The notes below the pieces were generated by a model. That model worked only from the letters and a program-made list of their open reading frames with translations, did no database searches and was not told the origin of the DNA. Position numbers and translations under genes: made by a program. A stretch of 64,000 nt of DNA from Nisaea sediminum (GTDB taxonomy: Bacteria > Pseudomonadota > Alphaproteobacteria > Thalassobaculales > Thalassobaculaceae). Positions 23,597 to 35,076 of the stretch are shown here, piece by piece. The stretch spans positions 930,001-994,000 of the forward strand of contig NZ_JACZCQ010000006.1 of NCBI RefSeq assembly GCF_014904705.1, given 5' to 3'. Each line of letters opens with the position of its first letter. The first letter of the stretch is position 1.

Positions 23597-24358
23597 CTAC
23601 CGAGGCTGCATCCTGATCGCGCCGTCCAGTCGCACGGTCTCGCCGTTCAGCATGACGTTGTCGATCATCGCCAGCGCCAATTTTGCGTATTCCGCCGGCG
23701 TGCCGAAGCGCGAGGGATAGGGGACGGTGGCCGCGAGACTGTCCTGCACCTCCTGCGGCATGCCGAGCAGCATCGGGGTGCCGAACAAGCCCGGCGCGAT
23801 CGTGTTGAAGCGGATGCCGGCCTTGGCGAACTCGCGGGCGCCGACGATGGTCAGCGCATGCACCCCGCCCTTGGAGGCGGCATAGGCGCTCTGCCCGATC
23901 TGGCCCTCGAAGGCGGCGACGGAGGCGGTGGAAATCACGATGCCGCGCTCGCCGTCCTCCAGCGGATCCATCGCAGCCATGTCGGCGGCGGCGAGCCGCA
24001 TCATGTTGAAGGTGCCGATCAGGTTGACCTCGATGACGCGGCGGAAATTGTCGAGCGGCATCGGCCCGCCCCGGCCGACGATCCGTTCCGCCGGCGCGAT
24101 GCCGGCGCAATTGACGAGGATGCGGGCCGGGCCGTGCGCTTCGCGGGCCGTCGCGATGGCGGCTTCCGCCGAGGCGGCGTCGGCGACGTCGCAGGGGACC
24201 GCGATCCCGCCGATCTCCGCGGCGACCTTCTTCGCGCCTTCCTCGTTGACGTCGAACAGCGCGACCTTCGCGCCCGCCGCTGCCAGCACCCGTGCGGTGC
24301 CGGCGCCGAGCCCGCTGCCGCCGCCGGTCACGATCGCGGCTTGCCCCTGAACCTGCAT
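23597..24358 (-). CDS. SDR dehydrogenase, HSD10-like (3-hydroxyacyl-CoA dehydrogenase type II)
   Basis: 253-residue short-chain dehydrogenase. NAD site TGGGSGLGAGTA; NCAGIAPAERI; catalytic Ser in STASVAAFEGQ and YAASK. The sequence closely follows the 17-beta-hydroxysteroid dehydrogenase 10 group, which oxidises 2-methyl-3-hydroxybutyryl-CoA and other short 3-hydroxyacyl-CoAs in isoleucine and fatty acid breakdown. Residues such as APGLFGTPMLLGMP after the active site are typical of that group. It is convergent with the MarR gene (24 bp gap). Confidence 0.88.
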   Translation of the reverse strand: MQVQGQAAIVTGGGSGLGAGTARVLAAAGAKVALFDVNEEGAKKVAAEIGGIAVPCDVADAASAEAAIATAREAHGPARILVNCAGIAPAERIVGRGGPMPLDNFRRVIEVNLIGTFNMMRLAAADMAAMDPLEDGERGIVISTASVAAFEGQIGQSAYAASKGGVHALTIVGAREFAKAGIRFNTIAPGLFGTPMLLGMPQEVQDSLAATVPYPSRFGTPAEYAKLALAMIDNVMLNGETVRLDGAIRMQPR

Positions 24359-24485
24359 CTTTCTGCTCCCTTGAGGTGTTTTCTGCCCGCCGGTCTTTCG
24401 TGACCTTGCGCGGGAAGGCTATAACTGGCCGCAGTGAAACCGAAACCCGCCCGTGCGTCCAGCGCGGCAAACGGAAGCACTGCCG

Positions 24486-24983
24486 ATGTTCTCCTCGCTC
24501 CGCGACGTTCCCCGCCCGGCCCTGATTCTTGGTCTCGGGGGGGTGATCCCGTTCTATCTGTTGTCGCTGCCGCTCTGGCTCATGGACCCGCTCTACGGCT
24601 ATGTGCTGATCGACAGCATGATCACCTACGGCGCGGTGATCCTCTCTTTCCTCGGCGCGGTGCACTGGGGCGCGGCGATGTGGCAGGGCGAGCTTGAAGA
24701 GGCGCGCGAGGAGGACGCAGAGGAGATGGACAGGGCCGCCTGGGCACGCTACGGCTGGAGCGTGATCCCGGCGCTGATCGCCTGGATCGGGACCCTGCTG
24801 GTGCCCTTCGCCGGACTGATGCTGATCGTGGTCGGCATCGCGCTCGCCTATTTCATCGACCTGCGCGCCTGCCGGGCCGGGTTCTTTCCGGAATGGTACG
24901 AGGGTCTGCGGAAGGTTCTGACGATCCTCGTGCTGCTCGCCTGCGCCAACGCCATCGCGTCGGGTGTGACGGGGCCGTTCTAG
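24486..24983 (+). CDS. DUF3429 family membrane protein
   Basis: 165-residue integral membrane protein with about five hydrophobic segments, matching DUF3429. The conserved AVHWGAAMW motif lies in the second third. Function is unknown for the family. The ATG at 24486 gives the family N-terminus (PRPALILGLGGVIPF). Its stop and the stop of the convergent EamA gene share the four bases CTAG. Confidence 0.82.
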   Translation: MFSSLRDVPRPALILGLGGVIPFYLLSLPLWLMDPLYGYVLIDSMITYGAVILSFLGAVHWGAAMWQGELEEAREEDAEEMDRAAWARYGWSVIPALIAWIGTLLVPFAGLMLIVVGIALAYFIDLRACRAGFFPEWYEGLRKVLTILVLLACANAIASGVTGPF

Positions 24984-25951
24984 GCCCGTTCCTTCGCGGC
25001 TTCCTGTTCTTCCGTCAGCACCACCGGATGGTGGTCGGTCTTGTTGCGCATCGGGACCTTGCCGAGCTGCGCCTCGCGGCGGGCGATATAGAGCGTCGAG
25101 GCGACGATCAGACCGGCGCCGGCGAGGGTGTGCAGGCCCGGAACGTCGCCGAAGAGCCAGAAGCCGATGAAGCCGGCGAAGAGCAATCGTGAATAGTCGA
25201 AAGGCACCACCGCCGTCGCCTCGCCGACCTTGAAGCCTTTCACCGCGCAGGCCTGTCCGGCGGAACCGAGCGCGCCGACTGCGAGCAGCATCGCCATCTC
25301 GCTCCAGGTCGGTTCCTGCCAGACGAGGATCGCGGGCACGGTCATGATCGAGGTCGAGATGATGCCGAAACTGAACAGGATGGTGAGCGGGGATTCCGTG
25401 GTCGCCAGTTTCTTCACCACCACGACGACGAGAGCGACGAAGAGCGTGCCGAGGAGGGCGATCCCGGCGGCGAAACCGATCTCGGAGGAGCCCGGACGGA
25501 CCATGATGAGCACGCCAAGAAACCCGACGGCGGTCGCGCTCCAGCGCCGCCAGCGGACCGTCTCGTTCAGGAACAGGACTGCCAGCACGATCATGAACAG
25601 CGGCTTGGCGAAACTGATCGCCGTCGCGTCGGCGAGCGGCATGTGGGTAACCGAGTAGAAACCACAGGCCATCGCGCCGGCGCCGAGACAGCCGCGCAGC
25701 AGATGTGCCAGCGGCCGGCGGGTCTTGAACACATGCGACCCGGCCCGGAACATGAAGGGCAGGATCACCGCGAGCCCGAAGGCGCAGCGGAAGAAGGCAA
25801 TCTGGAATGTATCGAGTCGGGCGCCCAGCAGCTTCACGTTCGCCTGCATGAGCGAGAAGATGACGCAGGAGATGACGATCCAGATCGCACCCTGAGTATT
25901 GGGCGAGAGCGCGGCAAAGCGGGAGGACAGCGATGTTTCGGCGGGGGCCAT
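24980..25951 (-). CDS. EamA/DMT family transporter
   Basis: About 323-residue drug/metabolite transporter with ten predicted helices in two EamA repeats (first around residues 15-145, second around 160-295). AFFRCAFGLAVILPF and PLADATAISFAKPLF are typical. Substrates of close relatives include S-adenosylmethionine, riboflavin or amino acid exporters, and none can be assigned here. An in-frame GTG at 25969 would add six residues; neither start has a clear ribosome site. Confidence 0.86.
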   Translation of the reverse strand: MAPAETSLSSRFAALSPNTQGAIWIVISCVIFSLMQANVKLLGARLDTFQIAFFRCAFGLAVILPFMFRAGSHVFKTRRPLAHLLRGCLGAGAMACGFYSVTHMPLADATAISFAKPLFMIVLAVLFLNETVRWRRWSATAVGFLGVLIMVRPGSSEIGFAAGIALLGTLFVALVVVVVKKLATTESPLTILFSFGIISTSIMTVPAILVWQEPTWSEMAMLLAVGALGSAGQACAVKGFKVGEATAVVPFDYSRLLFAGFIGFWLFGDVPGLHTLAGAGLIVASTLYIARREAQLGKVPMRNKTDHHPVVLTEEQEAAKERA

Positions 25952-26031
25952 AGGCTCGATCTCAGGCACCCGATGGCACCCATGTCCTTGATCTGTGGAA
26001 GGCTTTCAGGATACGCCGAGCCCGCCGCATT

Positions 26032-26056
26032 ACCAACGCCGATTGCGCATTGCAGC
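26032..26056. repeat. 25 bp direct repeat, left copy
   Basis: 25 bp that recur in the same orientation at 26679-26703 with two mismatches; the last 15 bases (ATTGCGCATTGCAGC) are identical. The two copies bracket the GNAT gene at 26075-26620. This copy is about 80 bp upstream of the EamA start. Confidence 0.8.
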
Positions 26057-26074
26057 CCTGACGCTGCCGGGCGA

Positions 26075-26620
26075 TCAGGGTTCCGGCGTCGGCGCGGGCC
26101 AGACGACGAGAATGTTTCGCGATTTCCAGATCGGGCCCGGATCCTCGAACGTGGCGCTCTCCGTGCCTCCGAGGGCGCGGTAGAACTTCCGGGCCGCCGT
26201 GTTCTGTTCCACCACGGAGAGACCCCCGCCGTCGAAATCGAGCATACCGATCTCCTGCAGCGCGAGGCGGAGCAGATATGCTCCGAGACCGCGGCCGCGC
26301 TGGCTGCCGTCGACATAGAGATGCTTGATCTCGCCGCGCCGGCCGAAGATCTCCGATCCCGGCGGCCCGTAGCTGACCAGCCCGACGATCTGCCCGCCGG
26401 CAAGGGCGAGCAAGGTGTTCTTCCGGGGATCCGGGGAGGTCAGGGTCTCGACCCAGCCCGGCAGGCGGCGCTTCTCGTCGAGGATGGCGACTGCCTCCGG
26501 CGGGGCCATCTCGCCATAGGTTTCGCGCCAGATCCTGACATGGAAGCCGGCGATCTCCGCCGCTTCATCCGGTGCCGCCTTGCGGATCTCGATGCCGTCC
26601 GGTTTCGCTGCGCTGTCCAT
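26075..26620 (-). CDS. GNAT family N-acetyltransferase
   Basis: 181-residue acetyltransferase with a complete GNAT fold. FHVRIWRETYGEM in the first helix is typical of the small-molecule/antibiotic-type branch. The acetyl-CoA loop is in GSQRGRGLGAYLLRLAL (QxxGxG/A), and VEQNTAARKFYRALGG holds the usual Asn and Tyr. The substrate is unknown. It is flanked by two copies of a 25 bp direct repeat (26032-26056 and 26679-26703), which raises the possibility of insertion as a unit. Confidence 0.87.
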   Translation of the reverse strand: MDSAAKPDGIEIRKAAPDEAAEIAGFHVRIWRETYGEMAPPEAVAILDEKRRLPGWVETLTSPDPRKNTLLALAGGQIVGLVSYGPPGSEIFGRRGEIKHLYVDGSQRGRGLGAYLLRLALQEIGMLDFDGGGLSVVEQNTAARKFYRALGGTESATFEDPGPIWKSRNILVVWPAPTPEP

Positions 26621-26678
26621 CGTCCCGTTTCCGTTTCCTGCACTGCCTGCCTAGCTAATCCGCGGCGAAGCGGCCCTC

Positions 26679-26703
26679 ACCAGCGCCTATTGCGCATTGC
26701 AGC
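26679..26703. repeat. 25 bp direct repeat, right copy
   Basis: Second copy of the repeat at 26032-26056 (two mismatches in 25). It lies about 105 bp upstream of the acetoacetyl-CoA synthetase start, so a shared regulator site is an alternative to an insertion footprint. Confidence 0.8.
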
Positions 26704-26805
26704 ATTGCCCGCCGGACGGCGCCTCGCTATAGCTTTGGGCGAATGGCAAGACGCCGACCGGACCGCATTCCGGGCAATGGCGCGGCAAACAGGGGACGCC
26801 GAGAG

Positions 26806-28767
<1,962 letters not shown>

Positions 28768-28799
28768 GTACCTTTGCGTAGAATGCTTGGCCGTGCGCC

Positions 28800-28841
28800 C
28801 CGAGCCCGATAGGTTGGCAGTGGGGCTCGGCGGGCGGTTTT
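28800..28841 (+). terminator. Possible intrinsic terminator after acetoacetyl-CoA synthetase
   Basis: Stem CCGAGCCC (28800-28807) and GGGCTCGG (28823-28830) with a 15-base loop, then a GC stretch and TTTT at 28838-28841. It would end the upstream transcript or form a hairpin in the leader of the diguanylate cyclase gene, whose start is only eight bases beyond. Confidence 0.5.
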
Positions 28842-28848
28842 AAGGAAG

Positions 28849-29787
28849 ATGGCGATTTCGGCCCAGGACATCAGCGCGGAACAGGACGCTCCGGATTCGG
28901 CGCTTTCCCGCCGTCAGCTCGAGGAAATCGTGCGCGAGCTCGAGTCCGCGATCGAGGAGACGCGGCAATGGCTGGCGCTGTTTCACCGCGCGCTTGTCTG
29001 CCGGCTCCGGCCCGATCCGGAGGTCGTCACCGAGGATGCCCACCGGATGAGCCGCTTCGGCCGCTGGTATTCGACCAACCGGGACGACGACCTCTTCTCG
29101 CAGCCGGCCTTCGCCACGCTTGTCGGGATGCACCAGGGGATCTACGCCCATGCGGCGATCCTCGCCGTCAGGGGCTGGAAGGACGATGCTCTTCCGCCTG
29201 CGGAATACGACGCGCTTCTGCACAAGATCGACAGTTTCAACGAGCAGGCGGGCCGAATGGCACGGGCTTTCCGGGCGGCGCTTTCGAACCTCGACCCTCT
29301 GACCGGAACCAACACCCGTCACACGATGGAAAAGGAGCTGTTGCGCGAGCAGCAGAGGATCCGCCGCACCGGCCGCCCGTGCTCTATTGCCATTGCCGAT
29401 ATCGACCGTTTCAAGTCGGTGAACGATACCTACGGGCATCACGCGGGCGACCGGGTGCTGTCCCGCGTGACCCGGCTCATCGAGGATTCGCTCCGCCCCT
29501 ACGACACGATCTACCGCTTCGGTGGCGAGGAATTCCTCATCTGTCTGCCGGACTCGGATCCGGAAGAGGCGCGAAAGGTGCTCGACCGGGTGCGCAGGAA
29601 GATCGAGGAGACGCCGGTCGATATCGACGGCGCGGAACCGCTTTCCGTCACCGTCTCATTCGGCGTCGCGCAACTCGTGCCCCGCCGGCGATTGAAGGAA
29701 ATCACCGAGCGCGCCGACCGGGCGCTTTACGAGGCGAAGAATTCCGGCAGGAATCAGGTGGTGGTCTGGACCGCGGAACTCCACTGA
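28849..29787 (+). CDS. Diguanylate cyclase with CZB-like N-terminal domain (DgcZ-like)
   Basis: 312-residue GGDEF protein. The catalytic motif GGEEF is at 225-229. The product-inhibition site RPYD at 216-219 (RxxD, five residues before) is intact, so it should make c-di-GMP with feedback control. Residues 25-140 match the CZB zinc-sensor fold of E. coli DgcZ (QWLALFH, SRFGRW, MHQGIYAH). By my alignment three of the four zinc ligands are changed: His to Thr38, Cys to Ser68 and the last His to Tyr99, leaving His95. Zinc inhibition is therefore probably lost or altered. The ribosome site is poorly spaced (AGGA only two bases before the ATG). Confidence 0.88.
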   Translation: MAISAQDISAEQDAPDSALSRRQLEEIVRELESAIEETRQWLALFHRALVCRLRPDPEVVTEDAHRMSRFGRWYSTNRDDDLFSQPAFATLVGMHQGIYAHAAILAVRGWKDDALPPAEYDALLHKIDSFNEQAGRMARAFRAALSNLDPLTGTNTRHTMEKELLREQQRIRRTGRPCSIAIADIDRFKSVNDTYGHHAGDRVLSRVTRLIEDSLRPYDTIYRFGGEEFLICLPDSDPEEARKVLDRVRRKIEETPVDIDGAEPLSVTVSFGVAQLVPRRRLKEITERADRALYEAKNSGRNQVVVWTAELH

Positions 29788-29895
29788 GGTCGCGGCCATG
29801 TATTCGCCATGCTGGCGATTGCGATTGCCGCCGGGCCGGAGCCGGGTATGATCCGGTGAAAATCGATTTGTCGAAAACGCAAGGGAGTTTCGGCT

Positions 29896-30171
29896 GTGGC
29901 GCTAGACAAGGGACGGGCCGTCGAGCTTGAGCACATGGTCCGCAAGATGGGGGCGATCATCTCGGTCTTCGAGGTCCGGTCGGATCCCGTCGGCAATGCG
30001 CGTTTCAGCGCTTTCCGCGACCTGATGGACGTGTTCCACGCCATGTGCGAGCGTCAGCTGAAAGAGCAGAAAGACTTCATCGACGAGATGGGCGAGATTA
30101 CCGAAGAGGAAACCGCGCGCCTTAAAGCGGCGTTCGAGAAGATCTACGGGAAACCGCCGGGCGCGGTGTGA
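29896..30171 (+). CDS. Small hypothetical protein (91 aa)
   Basis: Unrecognised 91-residue soluble protein, probably all helical, with a highly charged second half (MCERQLKEQKDFIDEMGEIT, then TARLKAAFEKIYG). The GTG start at 29896 has GGGAG eight bases upstream, which supports it as a real gene. It lies between a diguanylate cyclase and a convergent EAL-domain gene, so a role around c-di-GMP signalling is possible, but only position suggests it. Confidence 0.62.
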   Translation: MALDKGRAVELEHMVRKMGAIISVFEVRSDPVGNARFSAFRDLMDVFHAMCERQLKEQKDFIDEMGEITEEETARLKAAFEKIYGKPPGAV

Positions 30172-30202
30172 GCGTCACGCCGCCAGACAGTCCGCACAAC
30201 AG

Positions 30203-31966
30203 CTACCGGATGGTCTGGCAGGCGAAGCCGCCTTCGTCCTTCGCCCGCTTCTTCAGTTCGGCGAAAGCGGTCAGCGCGGTCTCCAGATCGGAGAGCCGCC
30301 GGCCCGGCTCGATCACCAGCATGGCAGCGCTGCAGGTGAGCAGCGGATAGTTCCGCAGCTTGCCGTCCCGCCCGCGGGCTTCTATCGAGCCGCGCTCCCG
30401 GGCTTCCCTGTCATAGAAACTCTCGACATCCCGGGCGAACTGGTGGCGCGCCTCGTAGGCGAGACGGCTGACCTCTTCAGGATCGGTTCCGATGCTTCCG
30501 ACGAAGAAGTCGTCCCCGCCGATATGCCCGACGAAGAAATCGGGTCCGCTGAAGGTCTGCCGGAGATTTTCCGCGAACAGCAGCAGCGCCCGGTCGCCCT
30601 GCCGGAACCCGTAGGTGTCGTTGAAGGGCTTGAAGTTATCGAAGTCGAAATGCAGCAGCGCGCAGGTCTCTTCCGTGTCGGTCACCGCGTCGGCGATATG
30701 GTCCGAGATCGAGGTGTTGCCGGGCAGCTTGGTCAGCGGGTTCATTTCGCGGGCGAAGATGAGGTTCTTCTCGTTGAGCACCCGGAGCAGGGAAGAATTG
30801 TCGAGGAAACCGATATATTGCGCATTCTCGACGATGATCACGCCGTTCAGTGAGTCGTTGTGGCTGTAGATCTGCAGAATGCGCTCGGCCTGTGTGTGGA
30901 TGTCCGCGATTGGGCAGGGGCGCACGAAATCGCCGAGCCGCTTGCCGAAGCTGCGGTTCACGATCAGGTCCTTGCCGTAGGGTGAGAAGGCGTAGGCCTT
31001 GAGGTCGACGTCGCGCACGATCCCGAGCGGACGATCGTTCATGTCGAGGACGGGAAACAGCCGGGCGCTCTCGTTCGTGCGGAAGGCATCGAACACGTCC
31101 TGCATCGGCGTCTCGATCTTGAGCGTCGGTACGGCGACGATCTGTTCGCGCAGGATATGCTGGTCCGAGGAACGGGCCCGCCGGTCGCGGCGGCGCGCCG
31201 TCATCAGGGTCTCGTAGCTCCGGCTGAGGCTCTCATGCTCCAGCGTCGGCCGCGCCACCAGATAACCCTGAACCAGATCGAAGCCGAGCTCGCGGCAACT
31301 GCTCAGGTCCTCCTCGGTCTCCACACCCTCGGCGATGGTCTGGATACCCAATACCTCGAACATGTCGATCAGGCTCGAGACGAACAGCTTCTTCTTCGGG
31401 TCGCGGGCGACATTGTTGATGAAGTAGCGGTCGAACTTCACGTATTCGGCATGCTCTTCATGCAGCAGGCGCAGGCGGGCATAGCCTTCGCCGAAATCGT
31501 CGAGCGCGATCTGGATACCGTGATCGCGCGCCTGGCGGAGCGCCTTGGTGGCGGCGCTGTCCTGGGAAATGTCCGACTTCTCGGAAACCTCGAGACAAAG
31601 CTGCGTGCTCGAGAGTCCGAGCCCGGCCATGGCCTCCAGAATGCCCGTGGTCCGGTTGCTCAGATGCGGCAGGCTGCGCGCATCGATATTGAAGAACAGG
31701 TGCAGGCCGTCCGCGCAGGATAGCGCGGCGAAATCCCGGAGGGCCTTGTTCAGCAGGCGGGCCTCGAGCTCCTCGACCTGGCCGTGCTCGGCGGCGCGGT
31801 CGAAGAGATCGGCAATGCTTTCGAAACCGAGTTCCGCCGTCCCGCGCAACAAGGCCTCAAAGCCGTGGGTCAGGCCCGTATCGAGATGGACGATGGGCTG
31901 GAAGGCGTGCCGAAGTCCTGCGGTCAATGCGTCCATCGGCGGAAAGTGGCCGCTCAACTGGAGCAT
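30203..31966 (-). CDS. EAL-CBS-GGDEF c-di-GMP phosphodiesterase
   Basis: About 587 residues. An N-terminal EAL domain (EALLR at 37-41) keeps the catalytic set: Asn in FFNID, Glu in CLEVSE, DDFG, Lys in VKFDRYF, EGVET and the Gln of VQGYL. It should hydrolyse c-di-GMP. A CBS pair follows (around 270-400), typically a nucleotide sensor. The C-terminal GGDEF domain reads GGDDF (483-487), a degenerate form that often binds GTP to regulate the EAL domain. The start is uncertain: ATG 31966 is preferred, though a TTG at 32020 is also open and neither has a clear ribosome site. The upstream 32021-32136 region is AT-rich promoter DNA. Confidence 0.9.
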   Translation of the reverse strand: MLQLSGHFPPMDALTAGLRHAFQPIVHLDTGLTHGFEALLRGTAELGFESIADLFDRAAEHGQVEELEARLLNKALRDFAALSCADGLHLFFNIDARSLPHLSNRTTGILEAMAGLGLSSTQLCLEVSEKSDISQDSAATKALRQARDHGIQIALDDFGEGYARLRLLHEEHAEYVKFDRYFINNVARDPKKKLFVSSLIDMFEVLGIQTIAEGVETEEDLSSCRELGFDLVQGYLVARPTLEHESLSRSYETLMTARRRDRRARSSDQHILREQIVAVPTLKIETPMQDVFDAFRTNESARLFPVLDMNDRPLGIVRDVDLKAYAFSPYGKDLIVNRSFGKRLGDFVRPCPIADIHTQAERILQIYSHNDSLNGVIIVENAQYIGFLDNSSLLRVLNEKNLIFAREMNPLTKLPGNTSISDHIADAVTDTEETCALLHFDFDNFKPFNDTYGFRQGDRALLLFAENLRQTFSGPDFFVGHIGGDDFFVGSIGTDPEEVSRLAYEARHQFARDVESFYDREARERGSIEARGRDGKLRNYPLLTCSAAMLVIEPGRRLSDLETALTAFAELKKRAKDEGGFACQTIR

Positions 31967-32136
31967 TTCCGCGCCGCGTGAAGCGGCCGAATTCGAATTG
32001 AGCACTGCGATTCGCCACAAAAAATTAGGGCATACTTACGTACCCTTTTTATTTCATTTCGCGGCGTTTTAAATCCTTTTGTGTGTGAAGGTTAGATGAC
32101 CGATTTCTTGGAATTTCTACTGTTTTCGGCAAAATT

Positions 32137-33426
32137 TTATTGATCGGCGGCGCCCTGTTCGCGCGCAATTGCCCGCCAGCCGATGTCCTTGCGGCAGAAC
32201 CCGTGCGGCCAGTTCACCGTCCCGACGGCTTCGTAGGCGCGGGATCGTGCTTCCGATACGGAGGCGCCGCGGGCGGTTACGACGAGCACCCGGCCTCCGG
32301 TCGCCAGCAGCACGCCCTTGTCGGTCCGCGTCGTGCCGGCATGGAACGTTGTCACTGTGCCGGTATCCTTGGGCAGCTCCGCGATCAGGGTGTTCTTCTC
32401 GTAGGAACCGGGATAGCCGTTCGATGCGAGGACCACGCAGAGGGCCGCCTCGTCGCGCCAGCGGAGCGTGATCTGGTCGAGCTGTCCGTCGGCGGAGGCG
32501 ATCAGGGCCGGCAGGATGTCGCTCGTCAGGCGCATCATCAGGACCTCGCATTCGGGATCGCCGAAGCGGACATTGTGCTCGATCAGCTTGGGGCCGTCGG
32601 CGGTGATCATCAGGCCGGCGAAGAGCACACCCTTGAACGGCATGCCTTCCGCCGCCATGCCGTCCACGGTTGGCTGCACGATCTCCATCATGACCCGGTC
32701 GATCATCGCCTGGTCCATCACCGGGGCCGGCGAATAGGCCCCCATGCCGCCGGTATTCGGTCCGGTGTCGCCGTCGCCGACGGCCTTGTGGTCCTGCGCC
32801 GCCGCGAGCGGGAGGGCAGTCCTGCCATCGCAAAGGGCGAAGAAGCTGGCTTCCTCGCCGATCAGGCATTCCTCGATCACGACCTCCTCGCCGGCGGCGC
32901 CGAAGGCCTTGTCGGACATGGCGTCCTCGAGCGCCGAGATCGCCTCGTTCACGGTCTGCGCCACGGTGACGCCCTTGCCGGCGGCGAGCCCGTCCGCCTT
33001 GACGACGATCGGCGCCCCCATTTTCGTCACGTAATCCTTCGCGGCCTCAAGATCGGTGAAGCGGGCATAGGCGGCGGTCGGGATGTTGTGCCGGTCGCAG
33101 ATGCCTTTCGTGAAGGCCTTGGAGCCCTCGAGCTGGGCCGCGGCGGCGCTCGGTCCGAAAGCCTTGATGCCGGCGGCTGCCAGCTTGTCGACCAGTCCGG
33201 CGACGAGCGGCGCCTCGGGCCCGACCACGACGAAGTCGATGGCCTTCTCCTTCGCGAAGGAGACCAGTCCGTCCAGGTCCTCCGCCTTCACCCCGACGCA
33301 CTCCGCGACCTCCGCGATGCCGGCATTGCCGGGTGCGCAGTAGAGGTGATCGCACAGCGGCGAGGCAGAGATGGCCCAGCACAAGGCATGTTCACGCCCA
33401 CCGGATCCGACGACCAGAATTCTCAT
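32137..33426 (-). CDS. purD: Phosphoribosylamine-glycine ligase (GAR synthetase)
   Basis: 429-residue ATP-grasp enzyme, second step of purine synthesis. It begins [15 protein letters not shown], has PGNAGI, the ATP-grasp lid [13 protein letters not shown] and the core [14 protein letters not shown], then [11 protein letters not shown] with metal ligands. Length is normal. ATG 33426 has GGGGA eight to nine bases upstream. It is divergent from xseA across 51 bp. Confidence 0.96.
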   Translation of the reverse strand: MRILVVGSGGREHALCWAISASPLCDHLYCAPGNAGIAEVAECVGVKAEDLDGLVSFAKEKAIDFVVVGPEAPLVAGLVDKLAAAGIKAFGPSAAAAQLEGSKAFTKGICDRHNIPTAAYARFTDLEAAKDYVTKMGAPIVVKADGLAAGKGVTVAQTVNEAISALEDAMSDKAFGAAGEEVVIEECLIGEEASFFALCDGRTALPLAAAQDHKAVGDGDTGPNTGGMGAYSPAPVMDQAMIDRVMMEIVQPTVDGMAAEGMPFKGVLFAGLMITADGPKLIEHNVRFGDPECEVLMMRLTSDILPALIASADGQLDQITLRWRDEAALCVVLASNGYPGSYEKNTLIAELPKDTGTVTTFHAGTTRTDKGVLLATGGRVLVVTARGASVSEARSRAYEAVGTVNWPHGFCRKDIGWRAIAREQGAADQ

Positions 33427-33477
33427 TTTCGTGTCCCCATGCTTTCGCTCGGCGGCCTTGTAGCATAAATTCCGGGG

Positions 33478-35076
33478 ATGCAAGACGATAGCCCGCAGCC
33501 CACCGGCAACATTCCCGAATTCTCCGTCAGCGAGATCTCCAACCAGGTCAAACGGACCGTGGAGGGCGCCTTCGAGCATGTCCGCGTGCGCGGTGAGATC
33601 TCGCGTCCGACCCGGGCCGGGTCGGGCCATGTCTATCTCACCCTGAAGGACGAGAAGTCGGTGCTCGACGCGGTCTGCTGGCGCGGCACCGCGGAGAGGC
33701 TTTCGATCCGCCCGGAAGAGGGCATGGAGGTGATCTGCACCGGCAAGCTCACGACTTTCCCCGGGCGATCCAAGTACCAGATGGTGATCGAGCAGATGGA
33801 GCTCGCCGGCGAGGGCGCGCTCCTGAAGCTGCTGGAGGAGCGCAAGCGCAAGCTCGCCGCTGAGGGCCTCTTCGCCGACGAGCGTAAGCGACCGTTGCCG
33901 TTCCTGCCCAAGGTGATCGGCGTCGTCACCTCGCCGACCGGCGCGGTGATCCGGGATATCCTGCATCGCCTTTCGGACCGCTTCCCGACCCATGTGCTGG
34001 TCTGGCCGGTACTGGTGCAGGGCGAAAGTGCTAAGGACCAGGTCGCGGCCGCGATCGAGGGCTTCAACCGGATGGCGCCGGACGGACCGGTGCCGCGTCC
34101 GGATCTGCTCATCGTGGCGCGCGGTGGCGGCAGCCTCGAGGATCTCTGGGCTTTCAACGAGGAGATCGTGGTGCGCGCGGCGGCGGCGAGCGAGATCCCG
34201 CTGATCTCCGCCGTGGGGCACGAGACCGACACCACGCTGATCGATTTTGCTTCGGACAGAAGGGCGCCGACCCCGACGGCGGCGGCCGAGATGGCGGTGC
34301 CGGTACGAGCGGAACTGCTCGCCACGCTGATGCAGGACGAGTCGCGGCTCTTCAACGGTCTGCAGCGCAAGCTCGGCGAGGCGGAGACGCGTCTGACCGG
34401 GCTTTCCCGCGGGCTCGGCGATCCGCGCTCGATCATCGAGGCGAAGGCGCAGACGGTGGATTACCGCTGGCAGAGTGCGAGCGCCGCGACGGACCGGATG
34501 CTTTCACGTCTCGCAGACCGGGTGCGCGATCTGGCATCTCAGATCCCGGAGCCGGCTGCGGAGCTCGGCCGGCTGGAAAACCGCTTCGTGACCGCGCGGC
34601 AGCGGATGGATTCGGTGATGGACACGGTCCGGCAGAATGCCGCGAGCGATCTGAGGGCGGCATCGGTACGCCTCCGGCTCGAACCTGTTACCGAGCGGAT
34701 GGGCCTCGGCGGACGCGACGCGGCGCGCGCATGGAGCCAGATCGAGCGCGCCGTCGACCGTGTCCTCGCCCAGCAGGGCGACCGGCTGACCTCGGTCGGC
34801 CGCATCCTCGAGAGCAATTCCTACGAACAGACCTTGAAACGCGGCTTCGCGCTTGTGCGCGATGCTGAGGGAGCGCCCGTTACCAGTGCCGCGGTGCTTT
34901 CCGAAGGTGACGGGGTCTCGATCCATTTCGGCGACGGCAGCCGCGATGCTGTCATTGGTGCGGGCGCGACCGACGGAGCGGCTCCGAAGAGCGGGCCCCA
35001 GAAACCGGCGGCCGCGAAACCCGCGGCGAAGCCGAAACCGGGAAACACCGATCCGGCCCAGGGGAGTTTGCTGTGA
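33478..35076 (+). CDS. xseA: Exodeoxyribonuclease VII large subunit
   Basis: 532-residue nuclease subunit. The N-terminal OB fold ([27 protein letters not shown]) is followed by the catalytic domain with [14 protein letters not shown] and [16 protein letters not shown], then [23 protein letters not shown] split over the active site region. A long coiled-coil region and a 40-residue Ala/Lys/Pro tail close the protein. The small subunit xseB is not in this window. Its stop overlaps the M23 peptidase start (GTGA). Confidence 0.95.
   Translation: MQDDSPQPTGNIPEFSVSEISNQVKRTVEGAFEHVRVRGEISRPTRAGSGHVYLTLKDEKSVLDAVCWRGTAERLSIRPEEGMEVICTGKLTTFPGRSKYQMVIEQMELAGEGALLKLLEERKRKLAAEGLFADERKRPLPFLPKVIGVVTSPTGAVIRDILHRLSDRFPTHVLVWPVLVQGESAKDQVAAAIEGFNRMAPDGPVPRPDLLIVARGGGSLEDLWAFNEEIVVRAAAASEIPLISAVGHETDTTLIDFASDRRAPTPTAAAEMAVPVRAELLATLMQDESRLFNGLQRKLGEAETRLTGLSRGLGDPRSIIEAKAQTVDYRWQSASAATDRMLSRLADRVRDLASQIPEPAAELGRLENRFVTARQRMDSVMDTVRQNAASDLRAASVRLRLEPVTERMGLGGRDAARAWSQIERAVDRVLAQQGDRLTSVGRILESNSYEQTLKRGFALVRDAEGAPVTSAAVLSEGDGVSIHFGDGSRDAVIGAGATDGAAPKSGPQKPAAAKPAAKPKPGNTDPAQGSLL

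Noticed and set aside
28780-28848. Possible c-di-GMP riboswitch before the diguanylate cyclase
   Set aside because: The leader is too short and holds only a simple GC hairpin; no GEMM-type paired helices or conserved core could be seen.
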